48,584 bases of DNA, taken from a virus. Where the stretch lies: positions 1-48,584 of IMG/VR virus record IMGVR_UViG_3300022200_000072, one strand, 5' to 3'. Both the position numbers and the translations under genes were made by a program. How positions within the stretch are numbered: the stretch's first letter is position 1; each line of letters opens with the position of its first letter. Below the pieces are notes generated by a model. It made no database searches. It was not told the DNA's origin and was given only the letters and a program-made list of their open reading frames with translations. Below are positions 31,124 through 40,381 of this stretch, in pieces.

Positions 31124-32877
31124 CAGTCGCAGAATTTTTAAAGGTTAGCAATGCTGAACCAGATACGTATGCTAAAGAGATTGCATACCTATGGAGTAAG
31201 TATAATAACCAACGAGCTACAAAGATAGAAGAGTGGAAAGAGTTACGTAATTACATCTTTGCCACAGATACTTCTAAAACATCTAACGCAACATTGCCTT
31301 GGAAGAATAAGACAACATTACCTAAGTTATGTCAAATACGAGATAACTTACACTCAAACTATATTAGCTCGTTGTTCCCAAATGATGAGTGGTTACGTTG
31401 GGAAGGTTACACCACAGAAGACAGCTTACTAGAAGTTGCTGAAGCAATAGAGGGATACATGCGTAATAAGACGCGTGTAAGCCACTACAGGACAGAAATA
31501 AGCAAGGTGGTATACGATTACATTGACTATGGTAATTGTTTCGCTACAGTTGATTTTGAGAACTCCTACACAGAGAACGCCCGTGGGGAGAAAACAGTAA
31601 AATACATTGGCCCTGTTCTCCGCAGGATTAGTCCCCTAGACGTAGTCTTCAACCCTTTGGCAGATTCTTTTGAAGACAGCTTTAAGATTATCCGCAGCAT
31701 CAAGACTGTTGGTGACCTTAAGAAGATGGCTAAAGACCAGCCAGACAATGCTTACCTAGCAGAAGCTTTAGACCGGAGAGACCGTATAGCTAAGAACATG
31801 GCTGGACATTCTATTGAAGATAGACATAAAGCAGAAGCTTATGCTATTGATGGTTTTGGTAGCCTAACTGAGTATTACCAATCTGGTTACGTAGAGATAC
31901 TAGAGTTCTGGGGTGACTTCTACGACACACAGACACATGAAGTATCAGAAAGTAAGGTTATAACGGTCATAGACCGAGCTGTAACCCTCCGTATTGATGA
32001 CATCCCTAGTTGGATGGGCACTGCCCCTATATACCACGCAGGATGGCGTAGACGCCCTGACAACTTGTGGGCTATGGGGCCACTAGACAACTTAGTTGGT
32101 ATTCAATACCGAATTGACCACCTAGAGAACTTAAAAGCTGATGCTATGGACATTGCTGTCTTGCCACCACTTAAAGTGATTGGAGAGGTTGAGCAGTTTA
32201 AATATGGGCCGGGGGTCAAGATTCATTGTGATGAAGGCGGGGACGTAGAGGAGCTTGGGAAGAATACCCAGTGGGTTATCACAGCCCTTAATGAGATAGC
32301 GTCCCTAGAGTCCCGTATGGAGCAATATGCAGGTGCTCCGAGTGAGGCTATGGGCATACGTACACCCGGTGAGAAAACAGCCTTTGAAGTTAACCAACTC
32401 CAGAATGCTGCTGGACGTATTTTCCAAGAGAAGATTAGTACGTTTGAGATAGAGCTACTAGAACCTACCCTCAATGCTATGTTAGAGACTTCTGCTAGGA
32501 ATATGGATGCTGGGGATGTTATCTCTGTAATGGATGATGACTTTGGGGTAACTAAGTTCATGGAGATTGACAAGGACTTAATCACTGCTACGGGCAAGGT
32601 TAAGCCAATCGGCTCACGCCACTTTGCAGCACAAGCTCAGTTAATCCAGAACTTAAATATGTTAATGAACTCGCCTATGGGTCAATTACTAACTCCACAC
32701 ACGTCTAGCATCAAGCTGGCTAAGTTAATTGAAGATGCTTTGAACCTAGGTAGGTTTGATTTGTTCTCACCTAATATAGCCGTACAAGAGCAACAACAGA
32801 CTCAACAGGCAATGCAAGCTACTCAAGAGGACGCCCAAGTACAACAAGAGTTAGCTGCTGGCGGAGACTTAGGGTGA
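31114..32877 (+). CDS. Portal (head-tail connector) protein
   Basis: 587 residues. The N-terminus (EIAYLWSKYNNQRATKIEEWKELRNYIFATDT) and the following LPWKNKTTLPKLCQIRDNLHSNYISSLFPND are typical of podovirus portals. A long crown region ends in the Gln-rich tail EQQQTQQAMQATQEDAQVQQEL. The dodecameric portal forms the DNA entry pore and binds terminase and tail. It lies between terminase and scaffold, the usual order. GGAGG precedes the ATG inside the terminase gene. Confidence 0.9.
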   Translation: MAVTVAEFLKVSNAEPDTYAKEIAYLWSKYNNQRATKIEEWKELRNYIFATDTSKTSNATLPWKNKTTLPKLCQIRDNLHSNYISSLFPNDEWLRWEGYTTEDSLLEVAEAIEGYMRNKTRVSHYRTEISKVVYDYIDYGNCFATVDFENSYTENARGEKTVKYIGPVLRRISPLDVVFNPLADSFEDSFKIIRSIKTVGDLKKMAKDQPDNAYLAEALDRRDRIAKNMAGHSIEDRHKAEAYAIDGFGSLTEYYQSGYVEILEFWGDFYDTQTHEVSESKVITVIDRAVTLRIDDIPSWMGTAPIYHAGWRRRPDNLWAMGPLDNLVGIQYRIDHLENLKADAMDIAVLPPLKVIGEVEQFKYGPGVKIHCDEGGDVEELGKNTQWVITALNEIASLESRMEQYAGAPSEAMGIRTPGEKTAFEVNQLQNAAGRIFQEKISTFEIELLEPTLNAMLETSARNMDAGDVISVMDDDFGVTKFMEIDKDLITATGKVKPIGSRHFAAQAQLIQNLNMLMNSPMGQLLTPHTSSIKLAKLIEDALNLGRFDLFSPNIAVQEQQQTQQAMQATQEDAQVQQELAAGGDLG

Positions 32878-33110
32878 AGATTAACTGGACTAAAGGTTTA
32901 GATAAAGACCAGACCAAGCAAATGGAGGACGCCTATGATGCGTCCGCCTTACTTCGTAAGAGGCTGGGGGAGTTACTAACTGATAAATATGAGACTTGTG
33001 AGAAAGTTTCTATATCTAAAGAGTTATACAACTCCCCTAATTGGGCTTACTTAAAAGCTGACGAAGCTGGTTATAAGCGTGCTATTTCAGAAATATTAAA
33101 AATAATTTAA
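32874..33110 (+). CDS. Small hypothetical protein after portal
   Basis: 78 residues, GTG start overlapping the portal stop (GTGA). Charged and helical (KGLDKDQTKQMEDAYDASALLRKRLGELLTDKYETCEK), with a Trp-Tyr patch (NSPNWAYLKADEAGY). Not recognised. It occupies the place where many podoviruses have a small head-assembly or packaging accessory protein. Transcription restarts just downstream at element copy 4. Confidence 0.55.
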   Translation: MKINWTKGLDKDQTKQMEDAYDASALLRKRLGELLTDKYETCEKVSISKELYNSPNWAYLKADEAGYKRAISEILKII

Positions 33111-33170
33111 AAATAATCTACACAAAACGTAAAATTCTAGGTATAATAGTATATACTAGAAATACTTTAA
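33111..33170 (+). promoter_or_regulatory. Conserved element, copy 4: capsid-operon promoter
   Basis: TACACA (33119-33124), 17 bases, TATAAT (33142-33147), AGTATATACT, with AT-rich DNA upstream. The predicted start is near 33154, about 40 bases before the scaffold gene. This is the best-formed copy pointing at its genes and would boost transcription of scaffold and major capsid. Confidence 0.7.
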
Positions 33171-33194
33171 TAATATTAAGGATATAAATAATTA

Positions 33195-33938
33195 ATGTTT
33201 ACTGATAAAGATGACCAATCTGATAAAGTAACAGAAACACCTTCAACTGTTAGCTTAGACGACCAATTAAAGTTAATTGTAAATTCAGAAGGTAAGCAAA
33301 AGTATGAGTCTGTAGACAAAGCAATTGCTGCTTTGAAAGCGTCACAAGAATTCATCCCACAATTAGAGAACGATAATAAAACCCTCAAAGAAAAGCTCGC
33401 AGAGCTTGAAGCGGAGTTATCTAAACGTTCAAGTGTAGAGGATGTAATTTCTAAACTTTTGCCAAAAGAAGATAAAGAAAAAGCAGAGCCAGCCAAGGGC
33501 ACACCACCCGATAATGGTATCAACGAAAAATCTGTTGAAGAACTTTTATCTTCTCTATTAAATAAACGTGAAGCAGAAACATCTCGCAAGAGTAATCAAG
33601 AGACTGTTGAGAAAGCGTTTATAGAGAAGTTTGGAGATAGTGCAAAGACCAAGTTCTCTGAGTTAGCTAAAGAGTCTAACTTATCAATTGCTGAACTACA
33701 AGAGTTAGCCGCTAAGTCCCCGTCAGTAGTGTTAAGACTATTGCCAGAGTTTAAGCAAGCTCCTAAGACAACCTCTGGTGGATTTAATACATCAGCATTG
33801 TTTAGTAGACCGCAGCAAGAACAACCTTTGCAAGACCCCAACAAGTCACTGCTAGCAGGGGCCAACTCCAAAGAGGTACGAACCGCTTGGAGAGCACATG
33901 TCGAAGCAGTACATAAAAAACTAAATGTTGAATCATAA
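33195..33938 (+). CDS. Scaffolding protein
   Basis: 247 residues, strongly charged and helical. A coiled-coil segment (FIPQLENDNKTLKEKLAELEAELSK, about 53-77) is followed by acidic-basic linkers and a small basic C-terminal region (REVRTAWRAHV-like, about 228-247) of the kind that binds capsid protein. It lies directly upstream of the major capsid gene, the standard place for a scaffold. The assignment rests on composition, size and position. Confidence 0.8.
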   Translation: MFTDKDDQSDKVTETPSTVSLDDQLKLIVNSEGKQKYESVDKAIAALKASQEFIPQLENDNKTLKEKLAELEAELSKRSSVEDVISKLLPKEDKEKAEPAKGTPPDNGINEKSVEELLSSLLNKREAETSRKSNQETVEKAFIEKFGDSAKTKFSELAKESNLSIAELQELAAKSPSVVLRLLPEFKQAPKTTSGGFNTSALFSRPQQEQPLQDPNKSLLAGANSKEVRTAWRAHVEAVHKKLNVES

Positions 33939-33953
33939 TTGGAAAACAACTAA

Positions 33954-34904
33954 ATGCAATTAACGAACAATACTCGTGCTTTTATCGAATCAGAGGTATA
34001 TAGCTCCTTTATCATTACCAACTTACAAGATGGCTTAATGCCAGCCAGTTGGTATCGTGACGTAAGTGACTTCGGCTCTGGCGAAACATTAAACATCAAA
34101 ACAATCGGCTCAGCTACTATCCAAGAAGTTGAAGAAGATACTCCTATTACTTATAACGCTATCGACACTGGCACAGTGACTTTAAGTATTACTGACTATG
34201 TTGGTGATGCTTGGTATGTTACTGACATCCTTCGTCAAGATGGCTCACAAGTAGAGCAATTGATGTCAGCTCGTGCAGCGGAAGCTACTCGTGCAATCCA
34301 AGAGAACTTTGAGACCCGTTACTTTGAAGTGTGTAATAGCGTACAAACTAACGCTAATGCTAACGCAGTAAATGGTTTTGCTCACCGAGTTTCTTCTACT
34401 GTAGCTACCTCTGGCTCAGAGAACAGCCTAAGCTTGTCTGACTTAATTAAACTTAAGTTAGCCTTTGATAAAGCTAACGTACCATACGCTGGTCGTGTTG
34501 CTGCTCTAGACCCAATCTGTGCTGCTACTCTAGATGAAAAAACTACTATTACACATGATGTAACTGAGTTTGGTAAAAACATCTTAATGAATGGTTTTGA
34601 CCGTGACCACCAGTTCTTAATGAACTTGTACGGCTGGAACATTATCACCTCTAACCGCTTGGCTAAAGGTACATTCAGTGATGGTACTACCTCAGTATCT
34701 AATGCTGTAGCTAACGTGTTCATGTCTATCTTAGATGACAACACTAAGCCTATTATGGCTGCATGGCGTCAAATGCCTTCAGTCGAAGGTGAGCGTAATA
34801 AAGACCGCGCTCGTGATGAGTTTGTTACTCGTGCTCGTTGGGGTATTGGTGCACAGCGCTTAGATACACTAGCTATCTATATCACCTCAGCCGTTAACGT
34901 TTAA
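33954..34904 (+). CDS. Major capsid protein
   Basis: 316 residues with HK97-like capsid character: an N-terminal helix (NTRAFIESEVYSSFIITNLQDGLMPASWYRDVSDF), a beta-rich middle (TIGSATIQEVEEDTPITYNAIDTGTVTLSITDYVGDAW), a spine-helix-like stretch (SLSDLIKLKLAFDKANVPYAGR) and a C-terminal region rich in Arg. Codon use is biased towards CGT, GCT and GGC, more than in neighbouring genes, which fits very high expression. It follows the scaffold gene by 15 bases and is preceded by the short leader of element copy 4. Confidence 0.85.
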   Translation: MQLTNNTRAFIESEVYSSFIITNLQDGLMPASWYRDVSDFGSGETLNIKTIGSATIQEVEEDTPITYNAIDTGTVTLSITDYVGDAWYVTDILRQDGSQVEQLMSARAAEATRAIQENFETRYFEVCNSVQTNANANAVNGFAHRVSSTVATSGSENSLSLSDLIKLKLAFDKANVPYAGRVAALDPICAATLDEKTTITHDVTEFGKNILMNGFDRDHQFLMNLYGWNIITSNRLAKGTFSDGTTSVSNAVANVFMSILDDNTKPIMAAWRQMPSVEGERNKDRARDEFVTRARWGIGAQRLDTLAIYITSAVNV

Positions 34905-34914
34905 GGAGTAATTA

Positions 34915-35343
34915 ATGTCTAAAGAATTATCAAGCCGTGGCGTATACGCTAACTATGGCACACGCGAAGTTGGTGGGGTGACAGGGGTTCAAAAGACCTC
35001 TGGTGCAGATAACGAGATTATCTTTGAGGTTTTCGCTGGCGACACTGTAGGCGACAACTATGCGTTCACCCTACCACCTTTCTACCTAGTTGAAGCCATC
35101 TATGTAGAAGTTGAGGAAGTGTTTGCAGCTAGTTCTACTGCTGATTTAAGTATCAACGGTGGTACAGCTCTAACTACTAAAATCCCATTAACCACTTTAG
35201 GTGTTGCTAGTTCAGCACTTACTGGTTTAGCTAACGTGAAAGGTGGTGCAACAGCAGTTGACCTAGTAATCACACCTAATGCTAATGCTCTAGCTTCTGC
35301 CACTGGTAAAGCTCGTGTAATGGTTAAGTTTAAGAAAGTATAA
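34915..35343 (+). CDS. Probable head decoration or minor capsid protein
   Basis: 142 residues, beta-rich and low in charge, with many Ala, Val, Thr and Gly residues (FTLPPFYLVEAIYVEVEEVF, TTLGVASSALTGLANVKGG). AAGGAG lies before the ATG, and codon use matches the capsid gene, so it is highly expressed. It ends 20 bases before a strong terminator. Position and composition suggest a capsid decoration or fibre protein, but the family is not recognised. Confidence 0.6.
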   Translation: MSKELSSRGVYANYGTREVGGVTGVQKTSGADNEIIFEVFAGDTVGDNYAFTLPPFYLVEAIYVEVEEVFAASSTADLSINGGTALTTKIPLTTLGVASSALTGLANVKGGATAVDLVITPNANALASATGKARVMVKFKKV

Positions 35344-35361
35344 TTAAGCGATAAAACCTAA

Positions 35362-35391
35362 GAAGGGGAGGCAATGTCCTCCCTTTTTTTA
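35362..35391 (+). terminator. Intrinsic terminator after the capsid genes
   Basis: GGGAGG-CAATGT-CCTCCC (35366-35383) followed by seven T residues (35384-35390). It should end most transcription from element copy 4, limiting high expression to scaffold, capsid and the decoration protein. Read-through would serve the tail genes. Confidence 0.9.
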
Positions 35392-35415
35392 TATCTAAAA
35401 TTAAGGAGTAGTCCT

Positions 35416-36099
35416 TTGGCTATTGAACACGTAAACATAACAGACCCCAATATACATGAACCAAAGGGAGTGGCAGTAGCTACATCTGGTGAAGTTTATG
35501 TAGCCAATGGCTCTGGCTCAGGGGCATGGAGCTTACCTAAGGTAGCTGGACAAACAGGAGCTACAATAGGTCAAATATTCACATCAGATGGTGCTGGCAG
35601 TGGAGTATGGAGGCATATACCGCAAGGTTGGGGCTTCTATAAAGATGATGCAGCTTCCCAATCTTTTGGGACAACTTACGCCAAACTGTCTATTGATGCT
35701 GCTAACGTACTAACAGATGAGTCGTGGCTACCAAGAGTTATCCGAGGGGCTGGCAGTTTGTGGGATAGTGTGGCGGATAAAATAACCCCCATAAACATTG
35801 GGGATACGTACACAATAAGGATAGATTTACCTATTACGGTAACATCTGGTACACCAGATAAGATTACTTTAGGGCTTGACATAGGTGGGGCTGCCAGCCC
35901 TACAATATTTATTGTAGAAGATAATGTTAATGTCACTGGCTTTCCATCTACGTATTTACTGTCCTTATCTTACCCAATCTTTTGTAAAACAGATTTTAAG
36001 ACTAATGGGGGTCAGATTTTTATAAAGTCTAATACTGGCACTATTGGGATACTAAAACCGGGGATATTTATTGACCGTAACACTGATGGGACATTCTAA
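35416..36099 (+). CDS. Hypothetical structural protein, TTG start
   Basis: 227 residues. I choose the TTG at 35416 because AAGGAG lies seven bases upstream; an ATG at 35374 falls inside the terminator stem. The N-terminus (ITDPNIHEPKGVAVATSGEVYVANGSGSGAWS) is the HEPKG..A..G.(V/T)Y.A(N/D)G motif seen at the start of phage tail-associated and fibre-like proteins. The rest is beta-rich. The stop shares a base with the next start (TAATG). It is probably a virion fibre or neck-associated protein; the exact role is unknown. Confidence 0.6.
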   Translation: MAIEHVNITDPNIHEPKGVAVATSGEVYVANGSGSGAWSLPKVAGQTGATIGQIFTSDGAGSGVWRHIPQGWGFYKDDAASQSFGTTYAKLSIDAANVLTDESWLPRVIRGAGSLWDSVADKITPINIGDTYTIRIDLPITVTSGTPDKITLGLDIGGAASPTIFIVEDNVNVTGFPSTYLLSLSYPIFCKTDFKTNGGQIFIKSNTGTIGILKPGIFIDRNTDGTF

Positions 36100-36887
36100 T
36101 GGCTAAGATGACGTTACTTGAAATGGTACAAGACATATTATCTGAAATGGATAGTGACGAAGTTAATAGCTTATCGGATACTGTCGAATCAGAGCAAGTC
36201 GCACAAATACTAAGAACAACTTACGCTGAGTTAATGTCGAATAGAAATTGGCCACACTTAGCAAAATTAATACAGCTTAACTCCTCTACTGACATCAATC
36301 TCCCAACGCACCAGACCTTAGGGGCTGATGTAAAGGAGTTACTATTTGTACGTTATGATTGCCGTAAAACAGGTATAACAAAACGTGACTACAAAGATAT
36401 GAAGTACTTAGCCCCACTAGACTTTTTAACTAAAACAAATGCTAGGGACAGTGACTCAGCTAATGTGCTTATAGTTAATGACCCAACTAGTGTTGAGGTG
36501 TTGATACTTAATGACAAAGCCCCTGAGTATTTCACAAGCTTTGATGAAGAGACACTAGTATTCGATAGCTATGATTCAAATGTAGGTTCTACGTTAATCA
36601 CAGACAGATTCCAGTGCCAAGCTTACGTAATGCCACAGTGGGTGCATGAAGACGATGCTTATCCAGACCTCCCCTCAGAGGCATTCTCAGCATTACTAGA
36701 GGAAGCTAAGAGTGTATGCTTCCATACGCTTAAGCAAGTTAACAATGATAAAGCAGAGCAGAAAGCACGTAGACAACAACGTTGGTTGTCACAGAAAGCT
36801 TGGGCTGTCTCTGATTTAGAACTTTACCCAGACTTCGGTAGGAAGCCTATTGGAAGTAGAAACAACCCATACATAAGGAAGGATTAA
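36099..36887 (+). CDS. Tail tubular protein A (T7 gp11-like)
   Basis: 262 residues. The N-terminal region MTLLEMVQDILSEMDSDEVNSLSDTVESEQVAQILRTTYAELM with RNWPHL (about 47-52) is characteristic of podovirus tail tubular protein A (gatekeeper/adaptor), which joins portal to nozzle. The C-terminus QQRWLSQKAWAVSDLELYPDFGRKP is also typical. It stands in the usual place before tail tubular protein B, with a small gene between. Confidence 0.85.
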   Translation: MAKMTLLEMVQDILSEMDSDEVNSLSDTVESEQVAQILRTTYAELMSNRNWPHLAKLIQLNSSTDINLPTHQTLGADVKELLFVRYDCRKTGITKRDYKDMKYLAPLDFLTKTNARDSDSANVLIVNDPTSVEVLILNDKAPEYFTSFDEETLVFDSYDSNVGSTLITDRFQCQAYVMPQWVHEDDAYPDLPSEAFSALLEEAKSVCFHTLKQVNNDKAEQKARRQQRWLSQKAWAVSDLELYPDFGRKPIGSRNNPYIRKD

Positions 36888-37108
36888 TGTCTGAACAATA
36901 TAAAGGCTATGAGATAGTCTCAAACCAATTCTCTAATAAGCTTATTAAGGCTATTGGCAAAGGTTCAGTACATAAAGAATTACGTGGGTTGTACACAAGC
37001 TTAGGTATGGCTAAACAAGCTATTGACTCTATAAAAGAAAACTCAAGTGAACCTACAGAAGAGGTGGTAAAAAATGTCACAACAAAAAACACCCGTAGAG
37101 CTAACTAA
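36887..37108 (+). CDS. Small hypothetical protein between tail tubular genes
   Basis: 73 residues beginning MSEQYKGYEIVSNQFSNKLIKAIGKGSVHKELRGLYTS, a small alpha/beta fold with a basic C-terminal tail (NVTTKNTRRAN). It resembles small phage proteins of the YKGYEI type but no function is known. It starts at the shared base of the preceding stop and overlaps the next gene by 35 bases in another frame. Confidence 0.55.
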   Translation: MSEQYKGYEIVSNQFSNKLIKAIGKGSVHKELRGLYTSLGMAKQAIDSIKENSSEPTEEVVKNVTTKNTRRAN

Positions 37109-39425
37109 CTTTTCTAAAGGTTTAATAACAGAAGCTAACCCACTATCCTTCCCCCCAGATGCGTCAATAGATGAGCTAAACTTTAACGCCAATAGAGATG
37201 GCTCTCGCTCAAGACGTTTGGGTATGGACTATGAAGCAGACTACTCCTTAATATCTACTGGGGAAACTACAGCAGATATATCAACGTTAGATGTTGGTGT
37301 GTACCGTTGGGAGAATGCTGGGAATAACTCAGACCTAACTATTGCTGTAGTGTGGGTTGGTAATGAACTACACTTCCACGACTTAGATGGGCAAGTCTTA
37401 TCTGACGCTGAGTTGTTCAACAGTGTAACACTAAGTAGTTTTGACAAGTTCTCCCGTTTATCATTTGCTTCAATTGATGGTAACTTGGTCGTTGCTGCTG
37501 GTGCAGAGGAAGTCGCTATACTTTCTATAGGATTTGGTCAAGTACTAACTAACTATAAACGTTTACTAGTAAGAGACCTATTTGGTGTAGCTGATTTATA
37601 CTTTGGGGAAACTGGGTTAGAAACCTTAGATTTACGGGACAGTAACAACATACAGTTCAGACCTAAGTTTAAGACAGACACGCACATATACAACTTACGT
37701 AACCAGAGTTGGGGTAATATAAGACGCCCTTACTTGGAAACTAAGCAAAGCTTTGACCCCATACAGAACTTCAACTCTGCTGCTTATGCATCTGATGATA
37801 AGTATACCGATATAAAAGTCGTTGGGGTTAATAATAACCTACTCCCATCTAACAGTGATGTAGTACATTACGCTATGATGGCTGATGGTAATGATGAACC
37901 AGCGGCAGATAACTTCTTCCCTAGGATGTTAATACAAGACCCAATAGGTAATATAGAAGCCCCAAGAGGTTACTTCATAATTGATGCCTTACGGAGAGGC
38001 ACATCTAGGCTATCTGCTTATAAAGATTTAATGGCTAGGAATCCACCAGCAGGTACAGTAGAAGGTCTACGTGTAGACATTGATACATTACCAAGTGACA
38101 TAACCCCTACAGGGGCTTCCCAGATAGAGGAGTTCGCAGGTAGGGTGTGGTATGCTGGATTCTCTGGCCAAGTAATAGACGGAGATGACTACAGCCCAAG
38201 ATTAAACAGCTATGTATTGTTTAGTAGGTTAGTGTCTAACACCACAGATATTAACAAGTGTTACCAAGAGGGAGACCCAACATCAGAAGACACCCCAGAC
38301 ATAATAGACTCAGACGGAGGCTACGTAAGAGTCTCTGGTGCTTATGGTATAAAGAAACTCTTTAACATAGGGGGTGGGCTAGTAGTACTAGCTAAGAATG
38401 GCGTGTGGGTAATCCTAGGGTCTACAGAGGATGCAGGTTTTACTGCTACTGGCTACCAAGTAGCTAAGATAACAGACTACCCGATACTCTCAGCTAAATC
38501 CGCTGTGCCAGTTGATTCAGGTTTATTATATTGGAGTGACGATGGTATCTACTTATTAGCTAAGAATGATATTGGAGCTTACTCAGTAAAGAACTTAACA
38601 CAACCAACAATACAAACTTTCTATGAGTCTATTAGCTCAGAAGAGAAAGATAAATGCGTAGGAACATTTGACCCTTATGAACGTAAGGTTAGATGGTTAT
38701 ATGGGGATAACAAAGAACTCATCTTTGATACTAACTCTGGTGCATTCACCAAAAATGAGATTAGTACATTAGGTGGGTTACTTAAAGCCCCTGTACGCAC
38801 AACATCCTTCTCCTCTGGCACAAGAACTGAAGATGTTATTGTGGGTGGTGTGCAAGTTGTGGTTGGAGCTTTAGAGGTACAGTTTACAGAGTCGATACGC
38901 CAAGGTGGTTTTAGGAGCATAAAATATCTAACCACAGTTGATGTCAGTGGAGACTCTTCTTATACTTTCTCTCTATACGATAACCAGAGCTTCAAAGATT
39001 GGGAGTTATATAATGGGGTTGGTGAAGATGCGGAAGCCTATTTAGTTACTGGCTATATGTCTGGTGGTGATTCCCAACGCAACAAGCAAGTCCCTTATAT
39101 AACTACCCACCTATTACAAACAGAGACAGGGTTAGACGTAGACTTTAACTTAGTTAATCAGTCTAGTTGTTTACTGACCTCTCAGTGGGATTGGACTAAC
39201 AATGCCAATTCAAATAGGTGGGGTAGGGAGTTCCAAACCTATAAGCTAAGCAGACATTACATCCCAGAGGGTTCGTCTTTTGATAATGGGCACACAGTAG
39301 TGAGCACTAAACATAAGTTACGAGGGAAAGGTAAGGTGGTTAGCCTTAGGTTTAGAACTGAGCCAGAAAAGGATTGCCGTATACTTGGGTGGTCTATGAT
39401 TGTAGGAACTAATGTAAATGTCTAA
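37074..39425 (+). CDS. Tail tubular protein B (T7 gp12-like nozzle)
   Basis: 783 residues. The N-terminus VELTNFSKGLITEANPLSFPPDASIDELNFNANRDGSRSRRLG is the highly conserved opening of podovirus tail nozzle proteins. The long beta-rich body and a C-terminal GWSMIVGTNVNV also fit. It forms the tip of the short tail through which DNA and internal proteins exit. The ATG has GAGG upstream within the preceding gene. Confidence 0.85.
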   Translation: MSQQKTPVELTNFSKGLITEANPLSFPPDASIDELNFNANRDGSRSRRLGMDYEADYSLISTGETTADISTLDVGVYRWENAGNNSDLTIAVVWVGNELHFHDLDGQVLSDAELFNSVTLSSFDKFSRLSFASIDGNLVVAAGAEEVAILSIGFGQVLTNYKRLLVRDLFGVADLYFGETGLETLDLRDSNNIQFRPKFKTDTHIYNLRNQSWGNIRRPYLETKQSFDPIQNFNSAAYASDDKYTDIKVVGVNNNLLPSNSDVVHYAMMADGNDEPAADNFFPRMLIQDPIGNIEAPRGYFIIDALRRGTSRLSAYKDLMARNPPAGTVEGLRVDIDTLPSDITPTGASQIEEFAGRVWYAGFSGQVIDGDDYSPRLNSYVLFSRLVSNTTDINKCYQEGDPTSEDTPDIIDSDGGYVRVSGAYGIKKLFNIGGGLVVLAKNGVWVILGSTEDAGFTATGYQVAKITDYPILSAKSAVPVDSGLLYWSDDGIYLLAKNDIGAYSVKNLTQPTIQTFYESISSEEKDKCVGTFDPYERKVRWLYGDNKELIFDTNSGAFTKNEISTLGGLLKAPVRTTSFSSGTRTEDVIVGGVQVVVGALEVQFTESIRQGGFRSIKYLTTVDVSGDSSYTFSLYDNQSFKDWELYNGVGEDAEAYLVTGYMSGGDSQRNKQVPYITTHLLQTETGLDVDFNLVNQSSCLLTSQWDWTNNANSNRWGREFQTYKLSRHYIPEGSSFDNGHTVVSTKHKLRGKGKVVSLRFRTEPEKDCRILGWSMIVGTNVNV

Positions 39426-39930
39426 TTTCTTTATACTAGGTATGCCAAGATGTAGAACAACATGGTTAACAGCTTTTCTTAACTCTGAGGCGGTCTTTTG
39501 TGGGCATGAGTTATTCTCACACAAAGACCAAGACCCAAAGGAGTTCTGGAACTTATCCTTCTATAGATACAGCGGGTCAGTTGATAATGACGCTAGGTTT
39601 GCTAAGCCATACCTAACTGATTTAGATGCCCCGCTGGTGGTAATAGAAAGGGATTTACATGATGTGTACAACAGCTTACTGAAAGAGCATAACTTCGACA
39701 GACAAAAACTAAAGAGTATATTATACGATATACATGATGCTATGGCAGTGGCTAAAAAGAATGCCACCCTAGTAATAAACTTTAAAGATGTAGATAATAA
39801 GTTAGAAGATATATGTAACCTCTGTATCCCAGAGGTAGGGTATGATAAAGTTAAACATGAAATATACAAACAGATGCACATAGAACCTATGGGTATAGAT
39901 GCAGAAGTATTTAATAGGAGTGCTCACTAA
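39418..39930 (+). CDS. Sulfotransferase-fold P-loop protein
   Basis: 170 residues. The N-terminus FFILGMPRCRTTWLTAFLNS (residues 4-23) has the strand-loop-helix of the sulfotransferase 5'-phosphosulfate loop (G-x-x-R-x-x-T-T/S-x-L). A later VVIERDLHDVYNSLL block (about 75-89) resembles the 3'-phosphate-binding region with its R-D and S. This fold uses PAPS, but phage members may simply be nucleotide-binding. It is embedded in the virion gene cluster with overlaps of 8 bases and 1 base, so it may modify or accompany a virion protein. Confidence 0.65.
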   Translation: MSNFFILGMPRCRTTWLTAFLNSEAVFCGHELFSHKDQDPKEFWNLSFYRYSGSVDNDARFAKPYLTDLDAPLVVIERDLHDVYNSLLKEHNFDRQKLKSILYDIHDAMAVAKKNATLVINFKDVDNKLEDICNLCIPEVGYDKVKHEIYKQMHIEPMGIDAEVFNRSAH

Positions 39931-40376
39931 TGGCAGCATTAGCAATAGCAGCAATAGCAGTTGGTGTATTAGGTACGGCAGTATCAATAAACGCCAATAA
40001 GAATGCAGCAGAAGACCAACAGAAAGTCCAAGCTGCTGCTAATTTTGAAAATAGACAAACAAGCTTACGTAAGCGTATACGGGAGCAAAGAATACTAGAA
40101 GGTAGGATACGTAATGCTGCCATACAACAAGGCTCTGGGGGCAGCTCAGGAGAGGCTGGGGCTATTAGTTCTATGTCTTCTCAGTTTGCCACAGGTAGTT
40201 CAGCAGATGCCTTCTCTCAAGCAGCTAGCGCTAGGTTAGGTCAGATAGAATCTAACAGACAAAGTGGTATGGCAACTGGCTCTTTAATCTCAGCAGTGGG
40301 TGGGGCTATAGGAGCTTATGGCTCATATAAAAATACAGTACCAGCTCCAGAAGTGACACCTAAACCAATAGGGTAA
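39930..40376 (+). CDS. Internal virion protein (T7 gp14-like)
   Basis: 148 residues. A hydrophobic Ala-rich N-terminus (AALAIAAIAVGVLGTAVS) is followed by an amphipathic basic helix (NRQTSLRKRIREQRILEGRIRNAAIQQG). Near the C-terminus is a Gly-Ala-rich hydrophobic segment (GSLISAVGGAIGAYGSYK). This is the layout of the gp14 class of ejected proteins that form a pore in the outer membrane. It lies just upstream of the giant internal virion protein, as expected. Confidence 0.75.
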   Translation: MAALAIAAIAVGVLGTAVSINANKNAAEDQQKVQAAANFENRQTSLRKRIREQRILEGRIRNAAIQQGSGGSSGEAGAISSMSSQFATGSSADAFSQAASARLGQIESNRQSGMATGSLISAVGGAIGAYGSYKNTVPAPEVTPKPIG

Positions 40377-40381
40377 TATAA

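Noticed and set aside
35374-35415. ATG start for the structural protein ending at 36099
   Set aside because: This ATG lies inside the stem-loop of a strong terminator; the TTG at 35416 has AAGGAG at proper spacing.
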